33,421 bases of DNA. Source: Woeseiaceae bacterium (GTDB taxonomy: Bacteria; Pseudomonadota; Gammaproteobacteria; Steroidobacterales; Woeseiaceae). The stretch lies in contig JASJCH010000011.1 of assembly GCA_030066075.1 (NCBI GenBank), forward strand, positions 1 through 33,421, written 5' to 3'. Numbering within the stretch: position 1 is the first letter of the stretch; the number at the start of each line of letters is the position of its first letter. The translations under genes and the position numbers were made by a program. The notes below the pieces were generated by a model. That model saw nothing but the letters and a program-made list of their open reading frames with translations. It was not told the DNA's origin and ran no database searches. Below are positions 10,023-17,754 of this stretch, piece by piece.

Positions 10023-10544
10023 ATGAATATTTTCAAAATTTTGCTGGTTTCCTCCGCCTTCTTCGTGCTGGCGGGCTGTGCCTCGCAGGATATTCCGGAC
10101 CCGGAACCTACCGATGAGACCTACGGTAGCGAGGAAGGGGCTGACACTGACGGCATGGATGCAGGCGGCATGGGCGACGGCGAATTCCTCGACGACGACC
10201 TTGCCGGCGGCGAGCTCGCCAACATCGTCTATTTCGAGTTCGACTCCTACGAACTGCGTCCGGACGATGCGGATATCGCCGCGCGCCATGGCATCCAGCT
10301 TGCCGACAACCCTGATTGGCGCGTGCGCCTGGAAGGCCATGCCGACGAGCGCGGTTCGCGCGAGTACAACATCGGCCTGGGCGAGCGCCGTGCGCAGGCC
10401 GTGCGCCGCGTGCTGCTGTTGCAGGGCGCGCAGCCCGCGCAGATTTCCACGGTGAGCTTCGGTGAGGAGCGGCCGGTAGCCCTCGGCAGCAACGAGGACG
10501 CGTGGGCCCAGAACCGCCGCGTGGAATTCAAATACTCGAATTGA
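10023..10544 (+). CDS. pal: Peptidoglycan-associated outer-membrane lipoprotein Pal
   Basis: A 173-residue lipoprotein. The signal peptide ends in the lipobox LAGC, with Cys19 as the lipidated residue and Ala at +2, which favours outer-membrane sorting. An acidic, Gly/Asp-rich linker (about residues 25-60) precedes the OmpA-like peptidoglycan-binding domain: YFEFDSYELRPDD, then the Pal hallmark GHADERGSREYNIGLGERRA, then NRRVEFKY. ATG 10023 has AAGGG at 10010-10014; the open frame also includes TTG 10017, which I reject. The 58 bases after tolB are AT-richer than their surroundings and could hold a separate promoter. Confidence 0.96.
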   Translation: MNIFKILLVSSAFFVLAGCASQDIPDPEPTDETYGSEEGADTDGMDAGGMGDGEFLDDDLAGGELANIVYFEFDSYELRPDDADIAARHGIQLADNPDWRVRLEGHADERGSREYNIGLGERRAQAVRRVLLLQGAQPAQISTVSFGEERPVALGSNEDAWAQNRRVEFKYSN

Positions 10545-10562
10545 TAACGGGCTGATCGTCGT

Positions 10563-11333
10563 ATGAAAGGAGCGATAACCACAGCTGCGGTGGCGCTGCT
10601 TGCGAGCGGGTGCGCACTGTTCGAGCCGCCGCCACAGGAGGACCCGGTGCAGGTCCGGCTGGAGGAGATGGATCGCCGCTTGCAGAACATCGAGCGCATC
10701 ATCGAGAACCAGAGTCTCGCGCAGCTCACGCAGCAGGTGGCGGAGCTCGAGCGGCGCGCCGACCAGCTGCAGGGTCGCGACGAAGAACTCGAGTACGAGT
10801 CCGAGGACACGGCTGAGCGGCAGCGGCTGCTGTTTGCCGACCTGGACTCGCGAATTGCGGAGCTCGAGCGCAGCCTGCAGGATCGCGGTTCCGCCAGCGT
10901 CCTCGAAGGCGGCTCGCTGCCGCCCGGCCAGCTGCCGGTCCCCGAAGGCACGGACCGCGACAATTACCAGGTTGCTTTCGAGCTGCTCAAGGAAGAGCGC
11001 TACGACATGGCAGCGGCGTCTTTCCAGGAGTTCCTGGTGGCATTCCCGGACAGCGAACTCGTGGACAACGCGCAGTACTGGCTCGCTGAATCCTATTACG
11101 CCTCCGGCGACTTCGAGCAGGCGCTGCGCGATTTCCAGACCGTTATCGACGAGTACCCGCGCTCAAGCAAGGTGCCGGATGCGCTGCTCAAGATGGGGCT
11201 CTGCAATTACAGCCTGCAGCGCTGGGACGCGGCGCGCGAGACGCTCACCCGGGTGCAGCAAGAGTACGCGGAGACGACTGCGGCGCGCCTGGCCGGGCAG
11301 TACCTCGACCGCATGGATTCCGAGGGCGTCTAG
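10563..11333 (+). CDS. cpoB: Cell division coordinator CpoB (YbgF), Tol-Pal system TPR protein
   Basis: A 256-residue envelope protein that links Tol-Pal to peptidoglycan synthesis by PBP1B in E. coli. It has an N-terminal signal, a predicted trimeric coiled coil (about residues 28-105, VRLEEMDRRLQNIERIIENQ followed by Glu/Gln-rich heptads), a linker, and tetratricopeptide repeats (about 133-250), including NAQYWLAESYYASGDFEQAL and KVPDALLKMGLCNYSLQRW. The signal peptide ends LLASGCALFEPPP, resembling a lipobox with Cys17, whereas characterised CpoB is a soluble periplasmic protein. The gene sits 18 bases after pal and is followed by tRNA-Lys, the same neighbour as in E. coli. Confidence 0.93.
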   Translation: MKGAITTAAVALLASGCALFEPPPQEDPVQVRLEEMDRRLQNIERIIENQSLAQLTQQVAELERRADQLQGRDEELEYESEDTAERQRLLFADLDSRIAELERSLQDRGSASVLEGGSLPPGQLPVPEGTDRDNYQVAFELLKEERYDMAAASFQEFLVAFPDSELVDNAQYWLAESYYASGDFEQALRDFQTVIDEYPRSSKVPDALLKMGLCNYSLQRWDAARETLTRVQQEYAETTAARLAGQYLDRMDSEGV

Positions 11334-11345
11334 GCGAACTTGCGC

Positions 11346-11373
11346 TTGTCATTTGGCCGGCGTCAGGTATCAT
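11346..11373 (+). promoter_or_regulatory. Sigma-70-type promoter of tRNA-Lys
   Basis: TTGTCA (11346-11351) and TATCAT (11368-11373) are separated by 16 bases. The bases after the -10 box are almost all G and C, as expected for a stable-RNA promoter under stringent control. The tRNA begins 38 bases past the -10 box, which allows a short 5' leader. Confidence 0.6.
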
Positions 11374-11375
11374 GC

Positions 11376-11394
11376 CGCCGGCATCGAGCCGGCG
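11376..11394 (+). other. GC-rich hairpin in the pre-tRNA-Lys leader
   Basis: CGCCGGC-ATCGA-GCCGGCG forms a seven-base-pair stem with a five-base loop between the -10 box and the tRNA. A third GCCGGC follows at 11399-11404. No T run follows, so it is not a standard terminator for cpoB. It may be a leader structure trimmed during tRNA processing. Confidence 0.35.
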
Positions 11395-11411
11395 TCCTGC
11401 CGGCGCCCCGT

Positions 11412-11487
11412 GGGGGTATAGCTCAGTTGGTAGAGCATCGGCCTTTTAAGCCGCTGGTCCTAGGTTCGAATCCTAGTGCCCCCACCA
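11412..11487 (+). tRNA. tRNA-Lys (anticodon TTT)
   Basis: A complete 76-base cloverleaf with an encoded CCA. The acceptor stem is GGGGGTA with TGCCCCC (one G-T pair), the D arm is GCTC-AGTTGGTA-GAGC, the anticodon loop is CTTTTAA with TTT at 11445-11447, and the T arm is CTAGG-TTCGAAT-CCTAG. The anticodon stem TCGGC/GCCGC has a mismatch at its outermost pair (27-43) but four good pairs inside. Six T follow the CCA (11489-11494) and may end transcription. Placement behind cpoB matches the tRNA-Lys position in E. coli and Pseudomonas. Confidence 0.97.
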
Positions 11488-11576
11488 GTTTTTTCTGCAC
11501 AATTAATTTCCTTTAAAACCGCAGACGGCGCACAATACAGCCGTTATCATCCACCGTTTGCGCTTGGGGCGCCCTG

Positions 11577-14051
11577 TTGGACACTCGTTGGAAAATTCAC
11601 AAGTTCGGCGGCAGCAGCCTGGCCGACGCCGGCTGTTTTCGGCGTGTCGCGCGCCTGATGCTGGAAGCCGACGCGGCTCGCGTCGGTGTTGTGGTCTCCG
11701 CCATGGGCGGCATGACCGACGCGTTGCTCAATCTGGTCATGCTCGCCGAGCGCGACGATGACAGCTTCGAGACCGATCTCAACGCGATCGGCGAGCGCTT
11801 TGCGGAGACAGCGCGCTCACTGCTCCGTGGCGACGCGCTGGTCGGCATTCTGGATGGATGGAGCCAGGACGCCGATGACATTCGCGACGTGCTCAAGGCC
11901 GTCGCGCTGGTCAAGTCGGCACAACAGCGGAGCCGGGACGTCGTTGCCGGTTATGGCGAAATCTGGTCGACGCGGATGCTCGCGGCGCTGCTCGGACAGG
12001 AGTCGGCGGAGCGTGGCGGCACCTGGATCGACGCGCGCGACGTCATCATGGTCTCGGAGACGGAACTCGGGCCGACCGTCCAGTGGTCGCGATCGCAAGC
12101 GAACTTCGACAAGCGCGTTGCCGATGACTTCAAGGGCATTGCGGTCATCACGGGGTTCATTGCGTCCGACGAGGAAGGCCTGCAAACCACGCTGGGCCGC
12201 AACGGCAGCGACTATTCCGCGGCGATTTTCGCCGCGCTGAGCAAGGCTGACGAGCTCAGCATCTGGACCGACGTCGATGGCGTCATGAGCGCCGACCCGA
12301 ACCGCGTGCCCGAAGCGCGCGTGATCGACCAGCTCACCTACAACGAGGCGATGGAGCTGGCGTACTTCGGCGCCAAGGTGATCCATCCGCAGACGCTGGG
12401 ACCGGCGGTGGAAAACGATATTCCGGTCTTCATTCGCAACAGCTTCAACCCCGATCATCCTGGCAGCCGCATCGCGGCGGCGCCAGCCACGGCGGAAGAC
12501 ATCAAGGGCATCACAGCGATCAGCGGCATGGCGCTCGTCAACCTCGAAGGCTCCGGCATGATCGGCGTCCCGGGTACGGCCGACCGGCTGTTCGCTGCGC
12601 TCAAGGAGGCCGGCGTATCGGTTACGCTGATTTCCCAGGCCAGTTCGGAGCATTCGATTTGTATCGCGGTGCCGCAGGACGTCGCCGAGCGGGCGCGCCA
12701 GGTTGTGCGCGACGCCTTCGCGGTCGAGCTCGTCAGCGGCCAGATTCAGAGCGTCGACGTGACGGACGCGCAGAGTATCGTCGCCGTCGTTGGCGACGGC
12801 ATGGCCGGCACGCCCGGCGTGGCGGGTCGCTTCTTCGGCACGTTGGGGCGCGCGGGTATCAACATCCGGGCCATTGCGCAGGGCTCGTCGGAGCGCAATA
12901 TCTCGGCCGTCGTCGACGCGGACGAGTCGACGCGCGCGCTGCGTGCAGCGCACTCGGGTTTTTACCTGTCCTCGAAAACCATCTCGATCGGCCTGATCGG
13001 CGCGGGCAACGTGGGCGCGACGCTGCTGCAGCAGATCGACAAGCAATTCGGGCGACTCGTCGAGGACTTCAATCTCGACCTGCGTGTGCGCGGCATCGCG
13101 CGTTCACGCTCGATGCTGCTGGGCGATCGTCGCGTTGATCTCGCAAACTGGCAGCAGGAGTACGAGCAGCACTCGGTCGATCTCGACCTCGAGGCATTCG
13201 AGCAGCACATCAACCCCGACCACCTGCCACATGCCGTGATGATCGACTGCACGGCTGAGCAGTCGATTGCCGATCGCTACGCGGGCTGGCTCGAGCGGGG
13301 CATTCACGTGATCACGCCCAACAAGAAGGCGGGTAGCGGCGCCATCGCCGACTATGAAGTGCTGCAGTCGCTCGGCAAGCATGGCAGCTCGCATTTCTTC
13401 TACGAGACCACTGTCGGGGCAGCGCTGCCAATCATCTCGACGCTGCAGGACCTGACCGACACGGGTGACCGGGTGCACTCGGTGCAGGGCATCTTCTCGG
13501 GCACATTGGCCTACCTGTTCAACGTCTACGACGGCAGCACGCCATTCTCCGAGATCGTGCGCACGGCGCGCGACAACGGTTATACGGAGCCGGATCCACG
13601 CGATGACCTGTCGGGAATGGACGTGGCGCGCAAGCTGACCATCCTGTCCCGCGAACTGGGCCACAAGCTCGAGCTGGGCGACTTCCCCGTGCAGAGCCTC
13701 GTGCCGGAAGCGCTGCAGGATTGCAGCATCGACGAGTTCCTGGATCGCCTGCCGGACTATGACGGCGACATGGAGGCCATTTACCAAGAGGCGCAGGCGG
13801 CGGGCAAGAGCCTGCGATACGTCGGGCGCCTCGACGAGCAGGGCAATGCGGCAGTCGGGCTGGAGTCAGTCGGACCGGATCACGCGTTCAGCCATATTGC
13901 CCTGACGGACAACATCGTGCAGTTCGAAACCGATCGCTACTCGGCTAATCCGCTGGTCGTGCAAGGACCTGGCGCTGGCCCGGAGGTGACCGCCGGCGGC
14001 GTCTTCAGCGACCTGTTGCGGCTTGCAAAATACGTCAGTGAAGGCGCCTGA
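11577..14051 (+). CDS. thrA: Bifunctional aspartokinase / homoserine dehydrogenase
   Basis: An 824-residue fusion catalysing the first and third steps from aspartate to threonine. The aspartokinase part (about 1-300) has HKFGGSSLADAG, GYGEIWSTRML, TLGRNGSDYSAA and DVDGVMSADPNRVPEA. Two ACT-type regulatory modules follow (about 310-465: GSGMIGVPGTADRLFAALKE and GDGMAGTPGVAGRFFGTLGR). The homoserine dehydrogenase part (about 470-824) has the nucleotide-binding GLIGAGNVG (472-480), TPNKKAGSG and IFSGTLAYLF. The ACT modules imply feedback control by an amino acid, most likely threonine given the thrB/thrC neighbours. The start is TTG 11577, since no ATG lies in frame upstream of the KFGG motif; the ribosome site is weak. 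The 89 bases upstream contain no thr-type leader peptide. Confidence 0.95.
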   Translation: MDTRWKIHKFGGSSLADAGCFRRVARLMLEADAARVGVVVSAMGGMTDALLNLVMLAERDDDSFETDLNAIGERFAETARSLLRGDALVGILDGWSQDADDIRDVLKAVALVKSAQQRSRDVVAGYGEIWSTRMLAALLGQESAERGGTWIDARDVIMVSETELGPTVQWSRSQANFDKRVADDFKGIAVITGFIASDEEGLQTTLGRNGSDYSAAIFAALSKADELSIWTDVDGVMSADPNRVPEARVIDQLTYNEAMELAYFGAKVIHPQTLGPAVENDIPVFIRNSFNPDHPGSRIAAAPATAEDIKGITAISGMALVNLEGSGMIGVPGTADRLFAALKEAGVSVTLISQASSEHSICIAVPQDVAERARQVVRDAFAVELVSGQIQSVDVTDAQSIVAVVGDGMAGTPGVAGRFFGTLGRAGINIRAIAQGSSERNISAVVDADESTRALRAAHSGFYLSSKTISIGLIGAGNVGATLLQQIDKQFGRLVEDFNLDLRVRGIARSRSMLLGDRRVDLANWQQEYEQHSVDLDLEAFEQHINPDHLPHAVMIDCTAEQSIADRYAGWLERGIHVITPNKKAGSGAIADYEVLQSLGKHGSSHFFYETTVGAALPIISTLQDLTDTGDRVHSVQGIFSGTLAYLFNVYDGSTPFSEIVRTARDNGYTEPDPRDDLSGMDVARKLTILSRELGHKLELGDFPVQSLVPEALQDCSIDEFLDRLPDYDGDMEAIYQEAQAAGKSLRYVGRLDEQGNAAVGLESVGPDHAFSHIALTDNIVQFETDRYSANPLVVQGPGAGPEVTAGGVFSDLLRLAKYVSEGA

Positions 14052-14053
14052 CA

Positions 14054-14995
14054 ATGACTGAGACAGTTACAGCGTTCGCTCCCGCATCCATCGGCAATGT
14101 TGCAGTGGGTTTCGACATGCTCGGCCTTGCTCTCGCCGGGGTTGGCGATCGAGTCGCGGCCCGGCGGGTCGACGAGCCCGGCATCCGCGTCGCCGAGGTG
14201 CGCGGCCTCGACGGCGAGATTCATCCCTACCTGTCGACTGACCCGGAGCACAACACGGCGTCGATCGCTGCGAAGGCGCTGTGGAACGACTACGGCGATC
14301 GCCACGGGGTGGAGATAAAGGTCTACAAGGGTGTCCCGCTGCAGTCTGGCATGGGCAGTTCCGCGGCATCGGCCGTGGCGGCCGCCTTCGCTGTTAACCA
14401 GTTGCTGGGTACGCCGCTGCCGACCGAGGGTCTGTTGAAGTACGCCCTGGCCGGCGAGCAGTATGCGAGCGGCGGCCTGCACGCGGATAACGTTGCGCCG
14501 AGTTTGCTTGGCGGCATGATCTTCTGCCCGCAGATCCTGCTGCCCGAGACGGTGCGCCTGCCGGTACCGTCGGGGATCAGCGCCGTGCTCGTACACCCGG
14601 AACTGCAGGTCAATACGGCACAGGCGCGGCGCAAGCTCGCCAAGGCTTACACGATGGAACAGTGGCTCGAGCAGCAGGCCTGTTTCGGCGGCTTCGTCGC
14701 CGCGTGTGCGTCCGGCGACATCGATATCATTCGCAAGACGCTCAGGGACGTCATCATCGAGCCGCAGCGCAAGTCCGCCGTGTCCTGTTTCGATGCGGTC
14801 AAAGACGCCGCTGAGCGTGGCGGCGCGCTCGGCTGCAGCCTGTCGGGCAGCGGTCCCAGCATGTTCGCCCTGTGCGAGGAAACCCGCGCCAGTAACCTGG
14901 CGACGTCGATGGAGCAGGCGTGCCGCGCGTTGGGCATCGACTGCCAGTCATGGGTGAGCCCGCTCGACGCGCCCGGTGCCCACCTGGTGGATTAG
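14054..14995 (+). CDS. thrB: Homoserine kinase (GHMP family)
   Basis: A 313-residue GHMP kinase that phosphorylates homoserine. The ATP-binding loop is PLQSGMGSSAASAVAAAFAV (Gly99-Ser106). The N-terminus (FAPASIGNVAVGFDMLGLAL) is the usual first GHMP motif, and LGCSLSGSGPSMFAL near the C-terminus is the third. ATG 14054 lies two bases after the thrA stop. The same order thrA-thrB-thrC is found in enterobacteria and Xanthomonas. Confidence 0.96.
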   Translation: MTETVTAFAPASIGNVAVGFDMLGLALAGVGDRVAARRVDEPGIRVAEVRGLDGEIHPYLSTDPEHNTASIAAKALWNDYGDRHGVEIKVYKGVPLQSGMGSSAASAVAAAFAVNQLLGTPLPTEGLLKYALAGEQYASGGLHADNVAPSLLGGMIFCPQILLPETVRLPVPSGISAVLVHPELQVNTAQARRKLAKAYTMEQWLEQQACFGGFVAACASGDIDIIRKTLRDVIIEPQRKSAVSCFDAVKDAAERGGALGCSLSGSGPSMFALCEETRASNLATSMEQACRALGIDCQSWVSPLDAPGAHLVD

Positions 14996-14997
14996 GC

Positions 14998-16305
14998 ATG
15001 CAGTTCGTCAGTACCCGCGGCAGTTCCACGGTCAGCCTCGACGAGGCACTCGTCAACGGTATTGCGCCGGACGGTGGCCTCTACGTGCCGGTCGAACTAC
15101 CGGCGTTCAGTACCGGGGATTTCGCGGCGGCTCGCACAATTCCCGAGGTAGCGCGCGTGCTGCTGCGGCCTTTTTTCACGGGATCGTCGCTGCTCCCGGA
15201 CCTCGAGCAGGTGCTCGCCGAAACCTTCAGTTTTCCTATTCCCGCCACGGACCTGCCCGGGTCCAACAGGCACGCCAGCCTGCTGGAGCTCTATCATGGC
15301 CCGACGGCGGCTTTCAAAGACGTCGGCGCCGGCTTCCTCGCCGCTTGCCTGACACGGCTGGAAGGGGACGAGGCGGCGCCACTGACCATTCTCGTGGCCA
15401 CTTCCGGGGATACCGGTGGTGCGGTTGCTGCGGCGTTCAACGAGCGTCCGGGCATGCGCGTCGTCGTGCTGTTTCCCGATGGGCGGGTTTCCGAGCGCCA
15501 GGCGCACCAGCTCACCTGCTGGAGCGACAACGTCTTGTCCCTGTCGGTGACGGGGGCATTCGACGACTGCCAGGCGCTGGTCAAGGCCGCCATGGCCGAC
15601 GCGGCGCTCGCCGGGCGTTACCGGTTCAGTTCGGCGAACAGCATTAACATCGGCAGGCTGTTGCCGCAAAGCACCTACTACGCCGATGCGAGCCTGCGGC
15701 ACTTCCGCATGACGGGCAACAAGCCCGGGTTCGTGGTCCCGACCGGCAACCTGGGCAACGCGCTTGCCTGTATCATGGCGCGTGAAATGGGGCTGCCGAT
15801 CGGGCCGATAGTGCTGGCGACCAACGCAAACCGGACCATCCACGAGTACTTCGAGACGCTCGAGTGGATTCCGCGCGCGAGCGTGCAGACCCTGGCATCG
15901 GCCATGGACGTCGGCGACCCGAGCAACATGGAGCGCCTGCGCAACATCGTCGGTGAGGCCGACGTGTTGCGCGACTGCCTCGGCGTGCTGTCGGTCGAGG
16001 ACGACGCGATCCGCGCCAGCATCAGGCAGGACTTCGAAGACTTCGGCTTCGCAACCTGCCCGCACACGGCCACGGCAACGCACACCTGGCGGCAGCTCGA
16101 GCCCGAGCTGCGGGGCGCCCATGACTGGATCCTGGTCGCAACAGCGCACCCCGCAAAATTCGAGACGATCGTCGAGCCCCTGATCGGCGAAACGGTGCCG
16201 CTGCCCGAGGAGCTTGCCGAGATCCTGTCCCGACCGAGCAGGGCCGTATCGATCGATCCAAGTCTCGACGCTGTTGCTGCGGCCATGGATGAGCATTTCC
16301 ACTGA
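14998..16305 (+). CDS. thrC: Threonine synthase
   Basis: A 435-residue PLP enzyme that converts phosphohomoserine to threonine. The N-terminal domain (MQFVSTRGSSTVSLDEALVN, APDGGLYVP) is typical. The PLP lysine is Lys107 in LYHGPTAAFKDVGAGF, and TSGDTGGAVAAAF binds the phosphate. I chose ATG 14998, two bases after the thrB stop; the frame continues upstream to 14920, but that part lies inside thrB and is not ThrC-like. Its stop TGA shares a base with the next ATG (TGATG, 16303-16307), coupling it to the NERD gene. Confidence 0.96.
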   Translation: MQFVSTRGSSTVSLDEALVNGIAPDGGLYVPVELPAFSTGDFAAARTIPEVARVLLRPFFTGSSLLPDLEQVLAETFSFPIPATDLPGSNRHASLLELYHGPTAAFKDVGAGFLAACLTRLEGDEAAPLTILVATSGDTGGAVAAAFNERPGMRVVVLFPDGRVSERQAHQLTCWSDNVLSLSVTGAFDDCQALVKAAMADAALAGRYRFSSANSINIGRLLPQSTYYADASLRHFRMTGNKPGFVVPTGNLGNALACIMAREMGLPIGPIVLATNANRTIHEYFETLEWIPRASVQTLASAMDVGDPSNMERLRNIVGEADVLRDCLGVLSVEDDAIRASIRQDFEDFGFATCPHTATATHTWRQLEPELRGAHDWILVATAHPAKFETIVEPLIGETVPLPEELAEILSRPSRAVSIDPSLDAVAAAMDEHFH

Positions 16306-16925
16306 TGGATAGCCTGCTTTCATCGGCCAATCTGCCGACGCTGGGCGGCATCGCGATCATCGTGATCCTGGCGGCCTGGTGGCTTTACCGGCGCCGCAGG
16401 GGCGGCAACCGGCTGCAGCGCATCCTGGGCGAAATCAGCCACGACCGCATAGAGGCTATGGTCATTCCTAACGGCGACGATGGTGAGATCCAGATCGATC
16501 ACCTGTTGCTCACCTCCCAGGGTCTGCTGATCGTCGACATCAAGGACGTCGCGGGCACCGTCTTCGGGAGCGACAAGATGAACGAATGGACGGTCATCAG
16601 TAACGAGCGTCGCTACACGTTCCAGAATCCCCAGGAGGCGCTCTACGACCGGGTTGCGGCCGTGCGCCACATCGTGCGCCAGGTGCCGGTGGAGGGGCGT
16701 ATCCTGTTCCTGGACGGGGCCGAGTTCACGAAGGGCACACCGAACCTCGTCAGCAATCTCGACGAACTCCTCGCCGAGTTCGGCGAGCCGGACAAGGCGG
16801 CGGCGAAGTTCAAGATCGAGGCCTTCAAACCCCACTGGGATCTCGTGCGCAAGGCCGCGCTCGGCACCCAGGTGGACCAGATGTTCAGTTCAGACCAAAA
16901 AAGCGGACCGCATTCTCGGTCGTAA
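16305..16925 (+). CDS. Membrane-anchored NERD domain protein
   Basis: A 206-residue protein with an N-terminal transmembrane helix (about residues 14-29, followed by RRRRGG on the cytoplasmic side) and a nuclease-related NERD domain (about 38-150). Visible NERD features are DGEIQIDHLLLTSQGLLIVDIKD with Asp65 and Asp78-Ile-Lys80 (most members have Glu-x-Lys at the second site), an aromatic EWTV, and the NPQ motif FQNPQEALYDRVAAVRHIV. NERD proteins are predicted endonuclease-fold proteins with few tested functions. The gene overlaps thrC by one base (TGATG), so it is expressed with the threonine genes. Its last 41 bases overlap the end of tatD on the other strand. Role unknown. Confidence 0.8.
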   Translation: MDSLLSSANLPTLGGIAIIVILAAWWLYRRRRGGNRLQRILGEISHDRIEAMVIPNGDDGEIQIDHLLLTSQGLLIVDIKDVAGTVFGSDKMNEWTVISNERRYTFQNPQEALYDRVAAVRHIVRQVPVEGRILFLDGAEFTKGTPNLVSNLDELLAEFGEPDKAAAKFKIEAFKPHWDLVRKAALGTQVDQMFSSDQKSGPHSRS

Positions 16926-17679
16926 CCCGGGCCACGTGCTCCTCGCTCTGGCCGCGCGCCTCGGCTACCACGCGCAAAACCTCGGCCAGGTAGGCCGGTT
17001 CATTGCGCCGCGTCTTGGGCTTCGGCTCGATCGACCGCGGTAGCAGGTATGGCGCATCGGTCTCGATCATCAGGCGGTCGTCCGGCACGTCCCCGACGAT
17101 GTCGTGCAGATGCTTGCCACGGCGTTCGTCGCAGATCCAGCCCGTGATGCCGATCCACAGACCCATGGCCAGGTATTCGCGCAGCGACTCGTGTTCCCCC
17201 GTGAAACAGTGCGCCACGGCCCGCGGAATCCTGGGCAGCATGGGTTCCAGGACTTCGACGAAATCGTCGTGTGCGTCGCGCTGGTGCAGGAATACCGGCG
17301 TCGATGTCTCGGCTGCGACCTCCAGCTGCGACTGGAAGGCATGCAACTGGGCCTCGCGAGGGGAGAAATTGCGAAAGTAATCAAGGCCGCACTCGCCAAC
17401 GGCCACTACCGCGTCTTTGCGGACCAGTTCGGTGATCACGGCGGTACTGCTGTCGTCATAATCGGCCGCGTGGTGCGGGTGCACGCCGGCCGTGGCGTAG
17501 AGCTTGCCCGGCTCGGATTCCGCGAGTTTCGCCGCGTCCAGGCTCCCCTGGTTGCTGCTGCCGGTGATAATCATCCTGGTCACCCCGGCGTCGCGGGCTC
17601 GCTGCATCATGGCTTCACGGTCGGAGTCGAAGCTGTCGTGGGTCAGGTTGGCGCCAATGTCGATCAATTCATGCGGCAT
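16885..17679 (-). CDS. tatD: TatD family metal-dependent DNase
   Basis: A 264-residue TIM-barrel hydrolase that follows E. coli TatD (not YcfH/YjjV) closely: DIGANLTHDSFDSDRE at the start, then TAGVHPHHA (His67, His69), VVAVGECGLDYFRNFS (Glu96), VFLHQRDAHDDF (His132), AVAHCFTG (His157), GITGWICDERRG and IETDAPYLLP (Asp208). E. coli TatD is a 3'-5' exonuclease active on DNA and RNA and linked to repair of oxidised DNA. I chose ATG 17679, with GGAG just upstream on the minus strand. The frame stays open for another 276 codons, but that part is antisense to the VNG-repeat gene. The 3' end overlaps the NERD gene by 41 bases. Confidence 0.94.
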   Translation of the reverse strand: MPHELIDIGANLTHDSFDSDREAMMQRARDAGVTRMIITGSSNQGSLDAAKLAESEPGKLYATAGVHPHHAADYDDSSTAVITELVRKDAVVAVGECGLDYFRNFSPREAQLHAFQSQLEVAAETSTPVFLHQRDAHDDFVEVLEPMLPRIPRAVAHCFTGEHESLREYLAMGLWIGITGWICDERRGKHLHDIVGDVPDDRLMIETDAPYLLPRSIEPKPKTRRNEPAYLAEVLRVVAEARGQSEEHVARVTTENAVRFFGLN

Positions 17680-17695
17680 ATTTATTTGACTCCGG

Positions 17696-17725
17696 TTGCA
17701 ACCGATCGCCGTTGAGAGGTATCTA
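17696..17725 (+). promoter_or_regulatory. Possible promoter of the VNG-repeat gene
   Basis: TTGCAA (17696-17701) and TATCTA (17720-17725) are 18 bases apart, with a start codon 29 bases beyond the -10 box. The -10 box overlaps a small inverted repeat, GGTAT-CTAAGGA-ATACC, that could be a leader hairpin or operator. Tentative, based on consensus resemblance only. Confidence 0.35.
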
Positions 17726-17754
17726 AGGAATACCAATACCCTGGGGGTCCAAGA

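Noticed and set aside
11488..11576. thr operon leader peptide and attenuator
   Set aside because: No start codon followed by a Thr/Ile-rich run, and no terminator/antiterminator pair is visible.
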